The notes below the pieces were generated by a model. The model did not search any database. It was not told where the DNA came from and saw only the letters and a list, made by a program, of their open reading frames with translations. A DNA stretch of 64,000 nucleotides, from positions 1,736,001-1,800,000 of the forward strand of contig CP144361.1 of the NCBI GenBank assembly GCA_040954445.1. Reading direction: 5' to 3'. Every line of letters begins with the position of its first letter. Position 1 is the stretch's first letter. The translations under genes were made by a program, and so were the position numbers. Source of the stretch: Burkholderia sp. Its GTDB lineage: Bacteria; Pseudomonadota; Gammaproteobacteria; Burkholderiales; Burkholderiaceae. Positions 38,021 through 52,214 of this stretch are shown piece by piece.

Positions 38021-41000
38021 GCGTGCTCCTTGCGCATCAGCGCGTCGAGCGCCTCCACCAGATCGCGCGAAGGCCGCCGGGTATGCACGCCTGAGGGCCA
38101 TCCGCCGCTCGACCAGCCGGGACGTACGCCGCGCACGAACAGGTAGAGATAACCCGCCATATGCGTGTCATAGTCGTAGCCTGGCAGACGCACGCGCAAA
38201 TAGCGATGCAGCGCGACGGTATAAAGCAGCGCCTGCAGATGATAGGCGTGGTTGGCTATCACCGCGTTGAGCGCGACCGGACCATAGGCGTCTGGAGTTG
38301 CGCCGAGATGGTTCGACTTCCAATCGACGATCCAGAAGCGGTCGTTATGCTCGACAATCATGTCGATGAAGCCCTTGAAAAAACCCACGAGCGTATCCGA
38401 TTCGAGCGCCACGTCGGGATAGCCGTGCCCGACTAGCAGCGCGCGCAGCGCCGCGAAATCCAACGCGGCGACCGAGAACAGAAACTCCATCTCGTTCAGG
38501 CGTCGACCCGGATCAATCGCTGTGAACCGCATACCGGGTACCAGCTCGGTGGTAACCACATCGGCCAGCATACGCGTCATCATCGTCGGCAACCGCCCGG
38601 CCAACTCTGGATCGGCCTCCACCGGTCTCTCCTGCAGTGCGCGCCGCGCAGCTTCGTCCCAGCCGCTTGCGTCGCCGAAGTCGCTCAGCTCGAACAGCCG
38701 GTGCAGGCACTCTCCGGCCGCCGCGCCTCGCGGGAAAGCGACGATGTCGTCGGGATCGGGTTGCATGGCATATTCGCCACCGTCGATGCTCGACACCGGC
38801 TCGCCGGGGACTGCGAGCGCATCGTGATCAGGACGCAATGTATCGTCTGGCACAGTCGCGATGACTTCCTGTTCGGGCTCGATCGAGGCCATCAGCGAGC
38901 TGAAGCTGGTGATGCGCCAAGTGTCGCGCAAAAAGCGCGCGGCCTGACGCGCGCCGCCAAACCGTTCGGCATCGTGGCGGGCCGCCAGCGGCGTGCACAC
39001 GTTCACGTCAGGCAAGGGCGCGATCGAGATCGGGCCGGTGGCCAAAGCGCGCCAGCTCGCGGCCAGTTCCTCGGCTTCGGGCGGCTGCTCGAGCCAGGCG
39101 TCGAAGCCGTGGCCGGCACCACCGACGAGCCAGTTCAGCACGCTGCGGCGCGCCTCGCGCGTAGAGCGCGTCGTCTGGTAGACTCCGGCCACCAGGTAGC
39201 AGCGATGCACAGCACGCGTGAGCGCGACATAGACTAGCCGGACTCGTTCGGCCGCCTGCTCCCGCCGTGCCTGCGTCGCAACCCGCTCGGCGCTTGCCTC
39301 GTCGCAACCGTAATGGAGCACCGCCGTACCAGCCTCGTCGTGATACTCACGCGCAGCGGGCAACGCATCTTCGCTCGGCTCGTACAGCCGCCCGTCGTTC
39401 AGGAACGGGTAAAACACCACCGCGTATTCGAGGCCCTTGGACTTGTGTACGGTGACGATCTGTACCAAGTTGCGATCCGATTCCAACCGTAGCTGCGCAT
39501 CCTCTCCACCGCCCACCGCGCGCTGCGCGGCCAGCCAACGGAGCGTCGGTGCAATGCCAGGCTGGGCCGAAGCGCGTGTCTGAGTCAACTCGGCCAGGTG
39601 GTTGATGTCGGTCAGGCGCCGCTCACCGTCGGTTCCGCCGATCAACCGCTCGGCGATCCGTAGCTCGCGCGCGAGGCTGCGCCACATCACCGCGAAACCG
39701 CGTTCGCGCCACAGCAGGCGATAGCGCGAGAAACGCTCGACCCAGCTCATCACATCGGCATCACCGGCTGTCCCACTGTGCGCCGCATCGTTCTTCTTCA
39801 GTCGCCACAGCGCCGCAGCGTCGAGCCCAAACCAGTCGGTGGCGAGCGCCGCGCGCAGCCGACGCAGGTCGCCCGGCGTATCGACTGCGGCCAGCACACG
39901 CCCGAACTGCTCGGCGTCGAGCGTGGCAAATACCGAGGCCTGCGCGAGCTCGACGCTGCCGATCGCCCAGGCGGCCAGCACGCGCTTGACGATACTGCCC
40001 TGCCGGTGGGTCTGCACCAGCACGGCGATGTCGGCCGGCGTGAGCGCCGCCTCGCCGAGCCGTACCGAGCCCTCCTGTGCGCCGCGTATCAGCCGCGCAA
40101 TCTCGGCGGCGCAGGCCTGCACCGCCTGCCATTGCGCGTCGCGCTTGCCCAGCGCCTCGTCGCCGTCGGGCAGCATCCAGATCCGAAAATCTCCGCTTCC
40201 CGCGTGCGGATCGGTGCCGTCGATAAAGGGCGGGCGCTGCCGCATGCCCGCGCGCACTGGTTGATAATCGAGGCCGTCCAGCACGAAGGCGCGCGGGTTC
40301 GCGCCGAATATGCGGTTGCAGGCATCGACGATGGCTGGCGTCGAGCGCTGGTTCATTGCCAGCGTGTAGTGTGCGCCAGCCCGCTCGCGTGCGGCTAGGT
40401 AGGTGTGTAAGTCAGCCGCGCGGAAGCTATAAATCGCCTGCTTCGGGTCGCCAACCAGGAACAGCGGCCCAGCCGGCGCGAAGATCCGGTCGAAGATCGC
40501 GAACTGCAGAGGGTCGGTGTCCTGGAACTCGTCGATCAGCGCGACTGGGTAGCGGCGGCGCAGCGTATCGGCAAGCCTAGGATGCGCTTCGAGCGCGTGA
40601 TACAGGTTGATGAGCAAGTCGTCGTAGGAGGCCACGCGGCGCGTGCGCTTCTTCTCGGCGAGGCTCGATGGCGCTTCTGCTAGCCAGTCAGCGCTCAGCG
40701 CCAGCCAGCGTGCGCGCTGCGCGGCCTCGGCGTCAGCCAGCGCGGCCTTCAGCACCTCAACCGCCTCGAAGAATGGATGCCTGGGCGGGGCACAGCCCTT
40801 CTTAGTAGCCTTCTCCAGCAGGGTGCGCGTGAGCTTCAGCGCCGACTTCGGCAAGGTGACCAGTGCCAGCGCGCCAGCCGCTTCGCCGAAGTAAGCGTCC
40901 CAAGCAGACAGGGCATCAGTCACCGCTTCGGGCTTATGAGAGCGCTGGTTCAGCGAGGCCTGCGCACGCTCCAGCACGCTGGCGATCGCCGCGCGCTCGG

Positions 41001-41724
41001 CCTGCCACAGCGCGGCCGCCGTCGCGTGGCTGGCCCGCAGTGCAAAGTCGCAGTCGGTGCCCGGCGCGTACGGATCAGGCAGACCGTCAAAGCGCAGCAC
41101 GGCTAGCGGTTTCTTCAGGCGCCGCACGAGCTGGATGTCAAGCGCTTCTGGCCCGGCACAATGCACAACTAGCCAGGCCGCGAAGCCGGGATGCACAGCA
41201 GCCATCGGCTCGACCCGCGTGCGCCAGAACTCAGTTGCCAGCTCGAATCGCATCGCCGCGTCGTCGGTCTCTATCTCGAAGTCGAAGGGCATAGCGGCCG
41301 AGAACGGTGCCTCTTGCAGCGCGTGCTGGCAGAACGCGTGAATAGTGTAGATTGCCGCCTGGTCAAAGCCGGGCAGGGCGCAGCGGATCCGCTTGGCGGC
41401 GGTTTCGGCGTCGATCCAGCTGCCCTCGTCGCCCTCGCCGAGGGTAATCTCGAACAGCCGTGCAACAAACGGATCGCCGCCGTCGTCGCCCCTCTCCAGC
41501 GCGTGTGCGAGCTGCGCAAGCCGACCACGGATCCGCTTATACAGCTCGGCAGTGGCGACCTTGGTGAAGGTCACCACCAAAATCTGGTCGGCCTTCAGGT
41601 CCTGTTCGAGCAACAAGCGCACGTAGAGCGCGCAGATGTGCCAGGTCTTGCCGGTGCCGGCGAAGCCTCGATCTGATTCACCCCGTCAAGCGCGCAGGCA
41701 AAGAAGTCGAATTCCTGTGGAACC
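38017..41724 (-). pseudogene. recB: Exodeoxyribonuclease V beta subunit (RecB), disrupted at the N-terminus
   Basis: RecB is the 3'-5' helicase and nuclease subunit of RecBCD. From the GTG at 41622 the frame is open for 1201 codons, with TFTKVATAEL, ALIDEFQDTDPLQF, VYVALTRAVHRC and the C-terminal nuclease motif GFIDMI...WIVDWKSN. Upstream the protein can be followed as VPQEFDFFACALDGVNQIEAS, but one base is missing where EASAGTGKTW should be read (TCGCCGGC for TCGGCCGGC, near 41672). This throws the Walker A segment out of frame. Immediately before, an IS end at 41725 removes the start codon. A product from internal GTG would lack the ATP-binding loop. Confidence 0.88.
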
Positions 41725-42208
41725 GGCGCTGTTGTATAAATCGAGTGTGAGGACGTAATGGCATTGACGAGCATAATTTTAGGTGAGACGGACGGATTGC
41801 GGACACGAGAGGTCCGTCATACAGTTGATTTCGCCGATGGGCGTTGTTTCATAAATTGAGCGTGAGGACGCAATGGAACGGATTGCAGACCTCGCTCGTC
41901 CGCAATCCGTTCGTCTCGCCTAAAATTATGCCTGTCGATGCCATTTCGTCCGCGCGCTCAATATGAAACAACGCCCATCGCCATAGACCTTCAGACCGGT
42001 GCTATCGACCAGCAGGTAGATCGGTTCGCTGTCGCGAAGGATCGGCAGTTCGACATCAAGCGTTTTTTCCTGGAGACAGAGCGCGGTGTAATTCGGCAGC
42101 GGAAAGCTCAAGAAGGCCAGGGTGCGCAGACTTTGAGTGAAACCTTGTAGAACGCGCAACGTCAGTCGATAGACGGTCTTCACGCCAAGTCATGCCTGTA
42201 CAGCGATG
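41725..42208 (-). mobile_element. IS5-family element copy 16, fragmented
   Basis: The right terminus and 3' hairpin region (41725-41839) and a central transposase piece (41976-42208) are separated by a family-1 mini-element. The rest of the transposase is missing. The terminus GGCGCTGTTGTATAAATCGA lies inside the recB 5' end. Confidence 0.8.
41840..41975. mobile_element. Family-1 mini-element
   Basis: 136 bp with matching inverted ends (GGCGTTGTTTCATAAATTGA and its counterpart TCAATATGAAACAACGCC). The shared ATGAAAC change in both ends suggests that the two arms were homogenised or copied from one another. Flanks do not form a clear direct repeat. Confidence 0.8.
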
Positions 42209-42279
42209 GGCGTTGTTGCATAAATCTAGCGAGAGCCGATAACGGTTTACGCGCAACGGTCGAGGCCAGCCTCCTCTTA

Positions 42280-42301
42280 TTGATCCGAAATTCGCGTTGA
42301 A
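42280..42301. repeat. Minimal family-2 repeat in an IS leader
   Basis: TTGATCCGAAATTCGCGTTG plus AA, with TA on both sides, lies between GCCTCCTC and TATCAAGTC, where other copies have no insert. Confidence 0.7.
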
Positions 42302-42345
42302 TATCAAGTCAGATTCCAAAGTAACTGCCTAATTTTTCCCAAAAA

Positions 42346-45832
<3,487 letters not shown>

Positions 45833-45858
45833 AGCGCAGTAGGAACCAAGGAGCCAAG

Positions 45859-46401
45859 GTGGTCTTCAGATTGTTTTTGATGGCCATGGGCAGTGCGGTG
45901 TTACTGTCCGCATGCGGCTTCCAGCTAAGAGACACGCAGGACTACCCGTTCAAACACCTACTGATCGTGGGTGCACCACCGGTGGTGGCCGTGCGCCTGA
46001 CGCGGATGATCGAAGGCGGTAGCGATACCAAAATAGTTCAGACCCAGGGTGATGCCGACGCGATCCTGCGCGTGGCCGAGGCGCACGGTACCGGAACGCT
46101 GACGCTGGACGAATTCGGTACGGTCGAAGAATACCAGCTCAACTATTCGCTGAGCTACACGCTAGCCACTAAGGATGGTGCTCTACTGATCGAGCCGAGC
46201 ATGATCTCGCTGAACCGCGCCATGACCTATAACGCGCAGTTCGTGCAGGCTAAGGCGCAAGAAAGCGACATCCTGTGCGCCGACATGCAGAACGATGCCG
46301 TCGATCAACTTATGCGCCGTCTGTCGGTGGTGCACACGCTGACGCCCAGGTCGTTCGAGGTAGTGCCTCCGGCTGGCATCGCGCCGCCCCCGCCGCTGTG
46401 A
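45859..46401 (+). CDS. lptE: LPS-assembly lipoprotein LptE
   Basis: LptE (180 aa) plugs the LptD outer-membrane channel that delivers lipopolysaccharide to the cell surface. A lipoprotein signal peptide occupies residues 1-18 with lipobox LLSAC (cysteine at 19), followed by GFQLRDTQDYPFKHLLI, typical of the family. The GTG start follows AAGGAGCCAAGG, 26 bp after leuS, and an in-frame ATG eight codons in is an alternative. The tail is proline-rich. The frame is intact. Confidence 0.9.
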   Translation: MVFRLFLMAMGSAVLLSACGFQLRDTQDYPFKHLLIVGAPPVVAVRLTRMIEGGSDTKIVQTQGDADAILRVAEAHGTGTLTLDEFGTVEEYQLNYSLSYTLATKDGALLIEPSMISLNRAMTYNAQFVQAKAQESDILCADMQNDAVDQLMRRLSVVHTLTPRSFEVVPPAGIAPPPPL

Positions 46402-46454
46402 GGTGCCGCGGCTTGTCCTAATCTATTTCTTCCGACTGCTGAGCGTTCGAATCG

Positions 46455-47555
46455 ATGCAATTGCGACTTGAGGCGCTGGAGCCACACCTGGCGAAGGGGC
46501 TCGCCGGCTTCTACATTGTCTACGGCGAAGAACTGTTGCTGGCCCAGGAGGCCTGCGACCGAATTCGCGCCGCCGCGCGTGCGGCTGGGTTCACCGAGCG
46601 TTCGGTGTTCACGGTTGAGCGAAGCTTCGACTGGAGCTCGCTGCTGGGCGCGAGCCAGGCAATATCGCTGTTCGGCGAACGCCAGCTGATCGAGTTGCGG
46701 ATTCCCACGGGCAAGCCGGGCAAGGAAGACGTCGACGCGTTGAAGACTTTAGCCGCCGCGGGCAATCCCGACGTGCTGATGCTGATTACGCTTCCGAGGC
46801 TCGATGCCATCACGCAAAAGTCGGCTTGGTTCACCGCGCTTAGTAACCGCGGCATAGCCTTAAAGATCGACCCGGTGGATCGAGCGAAACTGCCGCACTG
46901 GATCGTCCAGCGACTTGCCGCGCAGGGCCAGTACGTGGCCGCAGGCGACGATGGTCAGCGCACGTTGCAGTTCATCGCCGAGCGCGTCGAAGGCCACCTG
47001 CTAGCCGCGCACCAGGAGATCCAAAAGCTCGGGCTACTCTATCCGTCTGGCACGCTGGCCTTTGAGCAGGTGCAGGATGCCGTGCTCAATGTAGCGCGCT
47101 ATGACGTTTTCAAGCTCAACGAGGCGATGCTGGCTGGTGATGCTGGCCGGCTGTCGCGCATGATCGACGGCCTAAAGAGAGAAGGCGAAGCACTCATGCT
47201 GGTGCTATGGGCCGTGGTCGAGGAATTGCGTACGCTGCTGCGCATCAAGCGCGGAATTGAAGTCGGCAAGCCGCTCGCCGTACTTATGCGCGAGAATCGC
47301 GTCTGGGGGCCGCGCGAGCACCTGATCGGGCCGACCTTGGCGCGCGTCACGGAGCCGGTGCTCGAAAAGGCACTGGCGCTAGCCGCTAGGCTAGACCGCC
47401 AGGTCAAGGGCCTGTCCAGTTCCACACCGGGCCTGCCGCGCGCTGACGAGCTACCGCCCGATCCCTGGGACGGGCTGTTCCAGCTCGCTATGACGGTTTC
47501 CGGCGTGCAGGGCGCGGCGGCACGTCCGGGTGCGGGGTCGCGTCGCCCTGCCTGA
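46455..47555 (+). CDS. holA: DNA polymerase III subunit delta
   Basis: HolA (366 aa) is the clamp-loader subunit that opens the beta sliding clamp. It has the AAA+-like N-terminal domain with [20 protein letters not shown] near residues 19-38, [12 protein letters not shown], and [11 protein letters not shown], and the C-terminal collar helical domain ([25 protein letters not shown]). It lies 53 bp after lptE. The tail ([14 protein letters not shown]) overlaps nothing essential. A normal neighbour of leuS/lptE in this group. Confidence 0.93.
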   Translation: MQLRLEALEPHLAKGLAGFYIVYGEELLLAQEACDRIRAAARAAGFTERSVFTVERSFDWSSLLGASQAISLFGERQLIELRIPTGKPGKEDVDALKTLAAAGNPDVLMLITLPRLDAITQKSAWFTALSNRGIALKIDPVDRAKLPHWIVQRLAAQGQYVAAGDDGQRTLQFIAERVEGHLLAAHQEIQKLGLLYPSGTLAFEQVQDAVLNVARYDVFKLNEAMLAGDAGRLSRMIDGLKREGEALMLVLWAVVEELRTLLRIKRGIEVGKPLAVLMRENRVWGPREHLIGPTLARVTEPVLEKALALAARLDRQVKGLSSSTPGLPRADELPPDPWDGLFQLAMTVSGVQGAAARPGAGSRRPA

Positions 47556-47685
47556 TCGGGCCTCGCCCGACGCTCGCACTCGCAGGGCATACAATTATTT
47601 TTTGGACGCAGCCCACGGGCAGGCTAGTGATCACGCCAAGGGCTTTCGCCGCCAGCGCGCAGCGGTCTTTCTGAATGTGGGTTTT

Positions 47686-48960
47686 ATGATAGATATCGAT
47701 CAATACATGACGGATGTCGGTCGCCGTGCACGGCAAGCCTCGCGCGCGATCGCGCGGGCCGATCCGGCGTCCAAGAATACCGTGCTGGCCGCAATCGCCA
47801 CGGCGATCGAGCGCGAGGCAGCTACGCTGCAGACCGCCAACGCGCATGACGTCAAGTTCGCGCGCGCAAACGGCCAGGACGCCGCCTTCGTCGATCGTCT
47901 GACGCTGTCGGACAAGGTGCTGAACGCCATGATCGAGGGTCTTCGCCAAATCGCGGCGCTGCCCGACCCGGTCGGCGAGATCTCGAATCTAAAGTTCCGC
48001 CCGAGCCGGATCCAGGTTGGCCAGATGAGGGTACCGCTCGGCGTGATCGGCATCATCTACGAATCGCGACCGAACGTGACGATCGACGCGGCCGCGCTGT
48101 GCTTGAAGTCCGGAAATGCCACCATCCTGCGTGGTGGTTCCGAGGCGCTGGAATCGAATATGGCGCTGGCGAGGCTGATCGGCGAGGCGCTCGCCACGGC
48201 AGGGCTTCCGACCGATACGGTACAGGTGGTGGCCACCGCCGACCGCGCAGCGGTCAGCAAGCTGATCACGATGACCGAGCATGTCGACGTGATCGTGCCG
48301 CGCGGAGGCAAGAGCCTGATCGAGAGACTTATGAAGGACGCACGCGTGCCGATGATCAAGCACCTCGACGGCATCTGCCACGTCTATGTGGACGATCGCG
48401 CCGATCTCGCCAAGGCCCTCACCGTCTGCGACAACGCCAAGACGCATCGCTACGGCACCTGTAACACTATGGAAACACTGCTGGTCGCGCGCGGCATCGC
48501 GGCCACCGCGCTGCCGCAGCTAGGCCGCCTGTATCGCGAGCAGTCTGTCGAGCTGCACGTCGACGCGACCGTCCGGGCTGTGCTGGCCGAGGCCGGCGTC
48601 GCGCCGCTGGTCGATGCTATCGAGGAAGACTGGCGCACTGAGTACCTGGCGCCGGTGCTAGCGATCAAAGTAGTTGACGGCCTCGATGCGGCGATCGAAC
48701 ACATCAACACCTACGGCTCCGCGCATACCGATGCGATCGTCACCGAAGACCATGACCGCGCGATGCGTTTCCTGCGCGAGGTCGATTCGGCTAGCGTGAT
48801 TGTCAACGCCTCGACGCGCTTTGCGGACGGCTTCGAATACGGCCTGGGTGCTGAGATTGGTATCTCGAACGACAAGCTACATGCACGCGGCCCAGTCGGG
48901 CTCGAGGGCCTGACCTCATTGAAATACGTCGTGCTCGGGCACGGCGAAGGCCGGCAGTAA
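47686..48960 (+). CDS. proA: Gamma-glutamyl phosphate reductase
   Basis: ProA (424 aa) reduces glutamyl-5-phosphate to the semialdehyde in proline synthesis. The aldehyde-dehydrogenase fold includes [27 protein letters not shown] near residues 119-145 and the catalytic cysteine C231 in [11 protein letters not shown]. Start [16 protein letters not shown] at 47686 is taken in preference to an upstream in-frame start that overlaps holA. The frame is intact. Confidence 0.95.
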   Translation: MIDIDQYMTDVGRRARQASRAIARADPASKNTVLAAIATAIEREAATLQTANAHDVKFARANGQDAAFVDRLTLSDKVLNAMIEGLRQIAALPDPVGEISNLKFRPSRIQVGQMRVPLGVIGIIYESRPNVTIDAAALCLKSGNATILRGGSEALESNMALARLIGEALATAGLPTDTVQVVATADRAAVSKLITMTEHVDVIVPRGGKSLIERLMKDARVPMIKHLDGICHVYVDDRADLAKALTVCDNAKTHRYGTCNTMETLLVARGIAATALPQLGRLYREQSVELHVDATVRAVLAEAGVAPLVDAIEEDWRTEYLAPVLAIKVVDGLDAAIEHINTYGSAHTDAIVTEDHDRAMRFLREVDSASVIVNASTRFADGFEYGLGAEIGISNDKLHARGPVGLEGLTSLKYVVLGHGEGRQ

Positions 48961-49020
48961 TCACAAACGCTGCTAAAGGCTCCAGCAATCACACTTCAGC
49001 CAAAACAGACGGACTATTCG

Positions 49021-49443
49021 ATGACATACCTCTGGGTCAAAACCTTCCACATCGTACTGATCGCCGCGTGGTTCGCCGGCTTGTTCTACCTGCCGCGCAT
49101 CTACGTGAACCTTGCCATGGAGACCGATCCCAGCGCGGTACGCCGTCTGCTGACAATGGCGCGCAAGCTATTCCGCTTCATGAACTTTCTCGCCGTGCCG
49201 GCGTTGGCCTGCGGAGCATGGCTCTGGCTGGTGGCCGAGGTCGGTCGTGGGCAGGGCTGGATCCACGCCAAGCTGACGATCGTGCTGATGCTGATCGTCT
49301 ATCACTTCTACTGCGGGCATCTGCTGCGCGCGTTCGAGCGCAGCGAGAACCGCCGCAGCAACCGCTGGTATCGATTCTTCAACGAGCTTCCAGTGTTTGG
49401 CATGCTCGGCGCGGTCGCGCTGACCATCATCAAGCCCTTCTGA
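49021..49443 (+). CDS. hemJ: Protoporphyrinogen IX oxidase HemJ (CopD-like membrane protein)
   Basis: A 140-aa membrane protein with four predicted helices (about 5-25, 53-75, 80-100, 122-140). Residues shared by the HemJ family are H10 in KTFHIVLIAAWFAGLFYLPRI, the RKLFRFMN segment and W/K in QGWIHAKLTIVLML. HemJ oxidises protoporphyrinogen IX, the step before haem. It lies 60 bp after proA, its usual neighbour. An older annotation would call it UPF0093/CopD family. Confidence 0.88.
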   Translation: MTYLWVKTFHIVLIAAWFAGLFYLPRIYVNLAMETDPSAVRRLLTMARKLFRFMNFLAVPALACGAWLWLVAEVGRGQGWIHAKLTIVLMLIVYHFYCGHLLRAFERSENRRSNRWYRFFNELPVFGMLGAVALTIIKPF

Positions 49444-49470
49444 ATCTACGCGACGGGAGCTGGAACTTTT

Positions 49471-49493
49471 TAATCCGCAATTCGTGATCAATA
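49471..49493. repeat. Degenerate family-2 repeat
   Basis: TAATCCGCAATTCGTGATCA then ATA, the right part of the 22-bp form with its left tip eroded, between hemJ and hexR. Confidence 0.6.
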
Positions 49494-49510
49494 GCGTGCC
49501 GCGTGGTGCG

Positions 49511-50500
49511 TCACCCACCTTCAGGCACTCTATCGCGCCCGTTTTCTTTACCCCCACGGATTCCCTTGGATAGGGGGCACGCGGCCTCGCATGCCGCTGC
49601 GCATTCCTCCAGGCATCGTTCGTTGCGCCTTCCTAGCACGCTCCGGCACTCACCGCCGCGCTCGTCCGAGCCGATACGGCGCCGCACGATCGCGGCCTTG
49701 GCGCGGTCAAGCCTATTCACTAATTCGGGCCCGCGCTGCAACGCCATGCCGACCGCCAGGATGTCGCCGATCGACAAATGCGACATATGCGAAGTCATCG
49801 GCGAGAACACGTCGGTTTCCTCGGCGATGTTCGAGGCCAGATTGATCGAGGCGACCTCGGCCAGCGGAGAATGGCTGTGGGTGATTGATACCACCTTGGC
49901 ACCGCCGGCCAGCGCAGATTCCGCAGCCTCCACGATGTCGCGCGTGCGGCCCGTGTTGGAGATCGCCACCACGATGCCCTGCGGGCCCAACAGGGCGGCC
50001 GACATCGAGAAGATATGCGGATCGGAATAGGCCACGCTCGGCACGCCGAGCCGAAAGAACTTGTGCTGGATGTCCTGCGCGGCAATGCCCGAGCTGCCCG
50101 CGCCGTAGAACTCGATGCGTGACGCACGTGTGAGCAGGGCGACGGCCTCGGCCACGGTGCCAGCCGACAGGTTGTTGCGGACCTCGATCAGCGCGCCGAT
50201 GGTGCGATCGACCACCTTGATGATAATGCCGGGCACTGGCTCGTCGGGCTCGACGTTGCGATATACGGAAAGCACACCCGGTGCGAGGCTCTGTGCCAGC
50301 CGGATCTTGAATTCGCGGAAGCCGCTGTAGCCCAGCGCCTGGCAGAAGCGCGCGATGGTCGGCTGGCTGACGCCGGCACGTGTCGACAGGTTGGTCATCG
50401 ACAGATTGAGAATCTCGTACGGCGCGGCCAGCACATGATCGGCGAGTTTCTGCTCGGATGGGCGCAATTGCGTACGCAGCGCTTCGATTCGAGGAAGCAT
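49511..50500 (-). CDS. hexR: RpiR/HexR-family transcriptional regulator
   Basis: 329 aa. The N-terminal RpiR helix-turn-helix spans residues 1-75 (RPSEQKLADHVL, AGVSQPTIARFCQALGYSGFREFK), followed by a SIS sugar-phosphate-binding domain at about 120-260 (IEFYGAGSSGIAAQDIQHKF, VVAISNTGRTRDIVEAA). HexR proteins sense 2-keto-3-deoxy-6-phosphogluconate and repress Entner-Doudoroff genes. edd lies on the opposite strand beyond the IS block, fitting a divergent pair. The last 50 or so residues (ERGGECRSVLGRRNER...) are cysteine-rich and unlike the family, so the native stop may have been lost. Confidence 0.85.
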   Translation of the reverse strand: MLPRIEALRTQLRPSEQKLADHVLAAPYEILNLSMTNLSTRAGVSQPTIARFCQALGYSGFREFKIRLAQSLAPGVLSVYRNVEPDEPVPGIIIKVVDRTIGALIEVRNNLSAGTVAEAVALLTRASRIEFYGAGSSGIAAQDIQHKFFRLGVPSVAYSDPHIFSMSAALLGPQGIVVAISNTGRTRDIVEAAESALAGGAKVVSITHSHSPLAEVASINLASNIAEETDVFSPMTSHMSHLSIGDILAVGMALQRGPELVNRLDRAKAAIVRRRIGSDERGGECRSVLGRRNERCLEECAAACEAACPLSKGIRGGKENGRDRVPEGG

Positions 50501-50546
50501 CGACGGCTCGTAGCAGAAAAGTCAAATAGTAGTTTGACAAAAAACT

Positions 50547-50561
50547 TGTAGAAAAACTACA
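50547..50561. promoter_or_regulatory. Probable HexR operator, hexR side
   Basis: TGTAG-AAAAA-CTACA, a perfect 5-bp inverted repeat with 5-bp spacer, 47 bases upstream of hexR in AT-rich DNA with TATAAT-like boxes (50567-50574). The same pattern with TTTTT spacer recurs at 51808. Assignment to HexR is by position and symmetry. Confidence 0.65.
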
Positions 50562-50620
50562 GAAATTTATAATATATTCTACAGGAATATCAAATGATAT
50601 AAAGGTTTCTACTAATGAAT

Positions 50621-51735
50621 GGCGTTGTTGCATAAATCGAGTGTGAGGACGCCATGGCATCGACGGGCATAATTTCAGACGATACGAACGGATTGCGGAC
50701 GAGCGAGGTCCGCCATACGGTTGATGACGCCGACGCGAACGGCGACCTCGGTCGCCTGCGCCTCGATGTGACGCGCCCAGAGACAGTTGCCGGTGAGGGT
50801 CTTGAACCGATGCATCGCATTCTCGGCAAGCGATTGCCGATGGTAACCACTGTCTTGCTTCCATTCTCGACGACCGTCACGGGCAATTGCATCAACCGCG
50901 CCATCGCCACGCCGCACCGGGCATATCCGCTGGCCAATGAAGGCACCCTCGCGTGGCAGAATCGAAGGAATAGCACTGCGTGCAGCAATGCCCGCATGGC
51001 ATGGCTTGGTGTCGTAGGCACCGCCGATGACATCGATTTGTTCTTCGCGCGTGGAATCTGGTCGAGCAACTTGGCCCGCGCGTCACCATCAGGCACATTC
51101 TGATGCGTCATTAGCACGGCATGCACTTGACCCGTATTCGCATTGAGCGCGAGATGGACTTTACGCCACGTGCGCCGCTTCGAGTAGCCGCGCTGGCCAC
51201 CTTCCATTCACCTTCGCCACAGATCTTCAGACCGGTGCTGTCGACAACCAGATGGATCTGGTTCGTTGTCGCGAAGGATCGGCAGTTCGACATCAAGCGT
51301 TTTTGCCCGGCGAAAGAGCGTGGTGTAATTCGACACAGCAAGCTCTGGAAGGCCAAATCACGTAGACTTTGGGTGAAACCTTGCAGGGCGCGCAACGTTA
51401 GTCGATAGACGGTCTTCACGCCAAGTAATGCCTGAATCAAAGCATCGCCGTATAAACACGGGCGACCACGTGTGGGTATGGCGTCGGGTATTCTGGCAAG
51501 GACGGCTTCATCTATCCATATCGTCACGCTCCCTCGGTTGATCAGGCCTGCATTATATAGGCCGACCAATTCCTGACATGGTAGCGTGCCTTCGGCTCAC
51601 CTGTCTTGTGTATGTCCTTGCGCATTTTCTTGGAAAAATTAGGCAGTGACTCTGAAATCTGACTTGATAGGGGGCTGGCCGGCGCGCGGTGCGCGTAAAC
51701 GTCAATGGCTTTCGCTCGATTTATGCAACAACGCC
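50621..51735 (-). mobile_element. IS5-family element copy 18 with target duplication
   Basis: Both ends are present. The flanks CTAATGAAT (50612-50620) and CTAATGAAC (51736-51744) match at 8 of 9 positions. It split the hexR-edd intergenic region. Confidence 0.92.
50675..51625 (-). pseudogene. IS5-family transposase, multiply frameshifted
   Basis: Small indels near 51550 (TATATAGG), 51190 (GCTGGCCACC), 51045 (CGCGCGTGG), 51020 (missing 6 bases), 50935 and 50903 break the frame repeatedly. Only [17 protein letters not shown] at the C-terminal end is clean. Confidence 0.8.
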
Positions 51736-52030
51736 CTAATGAACCAAGAATTTTAGCAAGCTTATGCGGCATGAACAACAATATGTTGTGTCGCAATATT
51801 GCTGTTATGTAGTTTTTCTACTAAACTTTGCCCAGCTTGGTCGATTAATCCAGCTAGATTTCCCCCACGATTCCATCTGCCGGCGCCGCCGGCCACAGAG
51901 GAAAATGAAATGAACGCGTCCCACCCCGTGACCGAGTGAGCGAAGAATGAGGGTGGATCCTCACGGGCCAACGGCATCGGTGTGCCCTGGTGGAAAATGC
52001 ACGCATTTTCCGGCAACCGGAGGATCCACG
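51736..52030. other. Remaining hexR-edd intergenic DNA and IS110 left end
   Basis: From the target repeat to about 51880 the DNA is AT-rich and continues the intergenic region. From about 51880 it becomes GC-rich, with GGATCCTC/GAGGATCC inverted segments and AATGCACGCATT just before the IS110 transposase start, typical of the IS1111 subgroup's subterminal repeats. Confidence 0.55.
51808..51822. promoter_or_regulatory. Probable HexR operator, edd side
   Basis: TGTAG-TTTTT-CTACT, an almost perfect copy of the 50547 operator, now separated from it by IS copy 18 and from edd by the IS110 block. Confidence 0.6.
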
Positions 52031-52168
52031 ATGAACAGTATGGCCGTAGGTGTCGACATCGCCAAGCAGGTATTCCAAGTGCATTAACGTTGACCGGGAA
52101 ACTGGCGAGATCGTGAACAAGGCAATCAAGCGAGCGAAATTTCTTGAGCACTTCGCGAACTGTGCAGC

Positions 52169-52214
52169 GGCGTTGTTGCATAAATCGAGCGTGAGGACAC
52201 AAGGGCATCGACGG
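52169..52214. repeat. IS5 right-end fragment at the edge of the split IS110
   Basis: Starts with a complete terminus (GGCGTTGTTGCATAAATCGA) and continues GTGAGGACACAAGGGCATCG. Its left flank CTGTGCAGC pairs with CCGTGCAGC after 53995. The reverse complement, with the same ACACAAGGGC variant, is at 32226-32271. Confidence 0.8.

Noticed and set aside
39778..40398. Large ORFs on the plus strand across recB and recD
   Set aside because: High-GC antisense frames with arginine/alanine-rich content; the minus-strand genes explain the region.
41840..41984. Target duplication around the mini-element at 41840
   Set aside because: TCGCCGATG and CATCGCCAT share only a short offset match, insufficient for a direct repeat.
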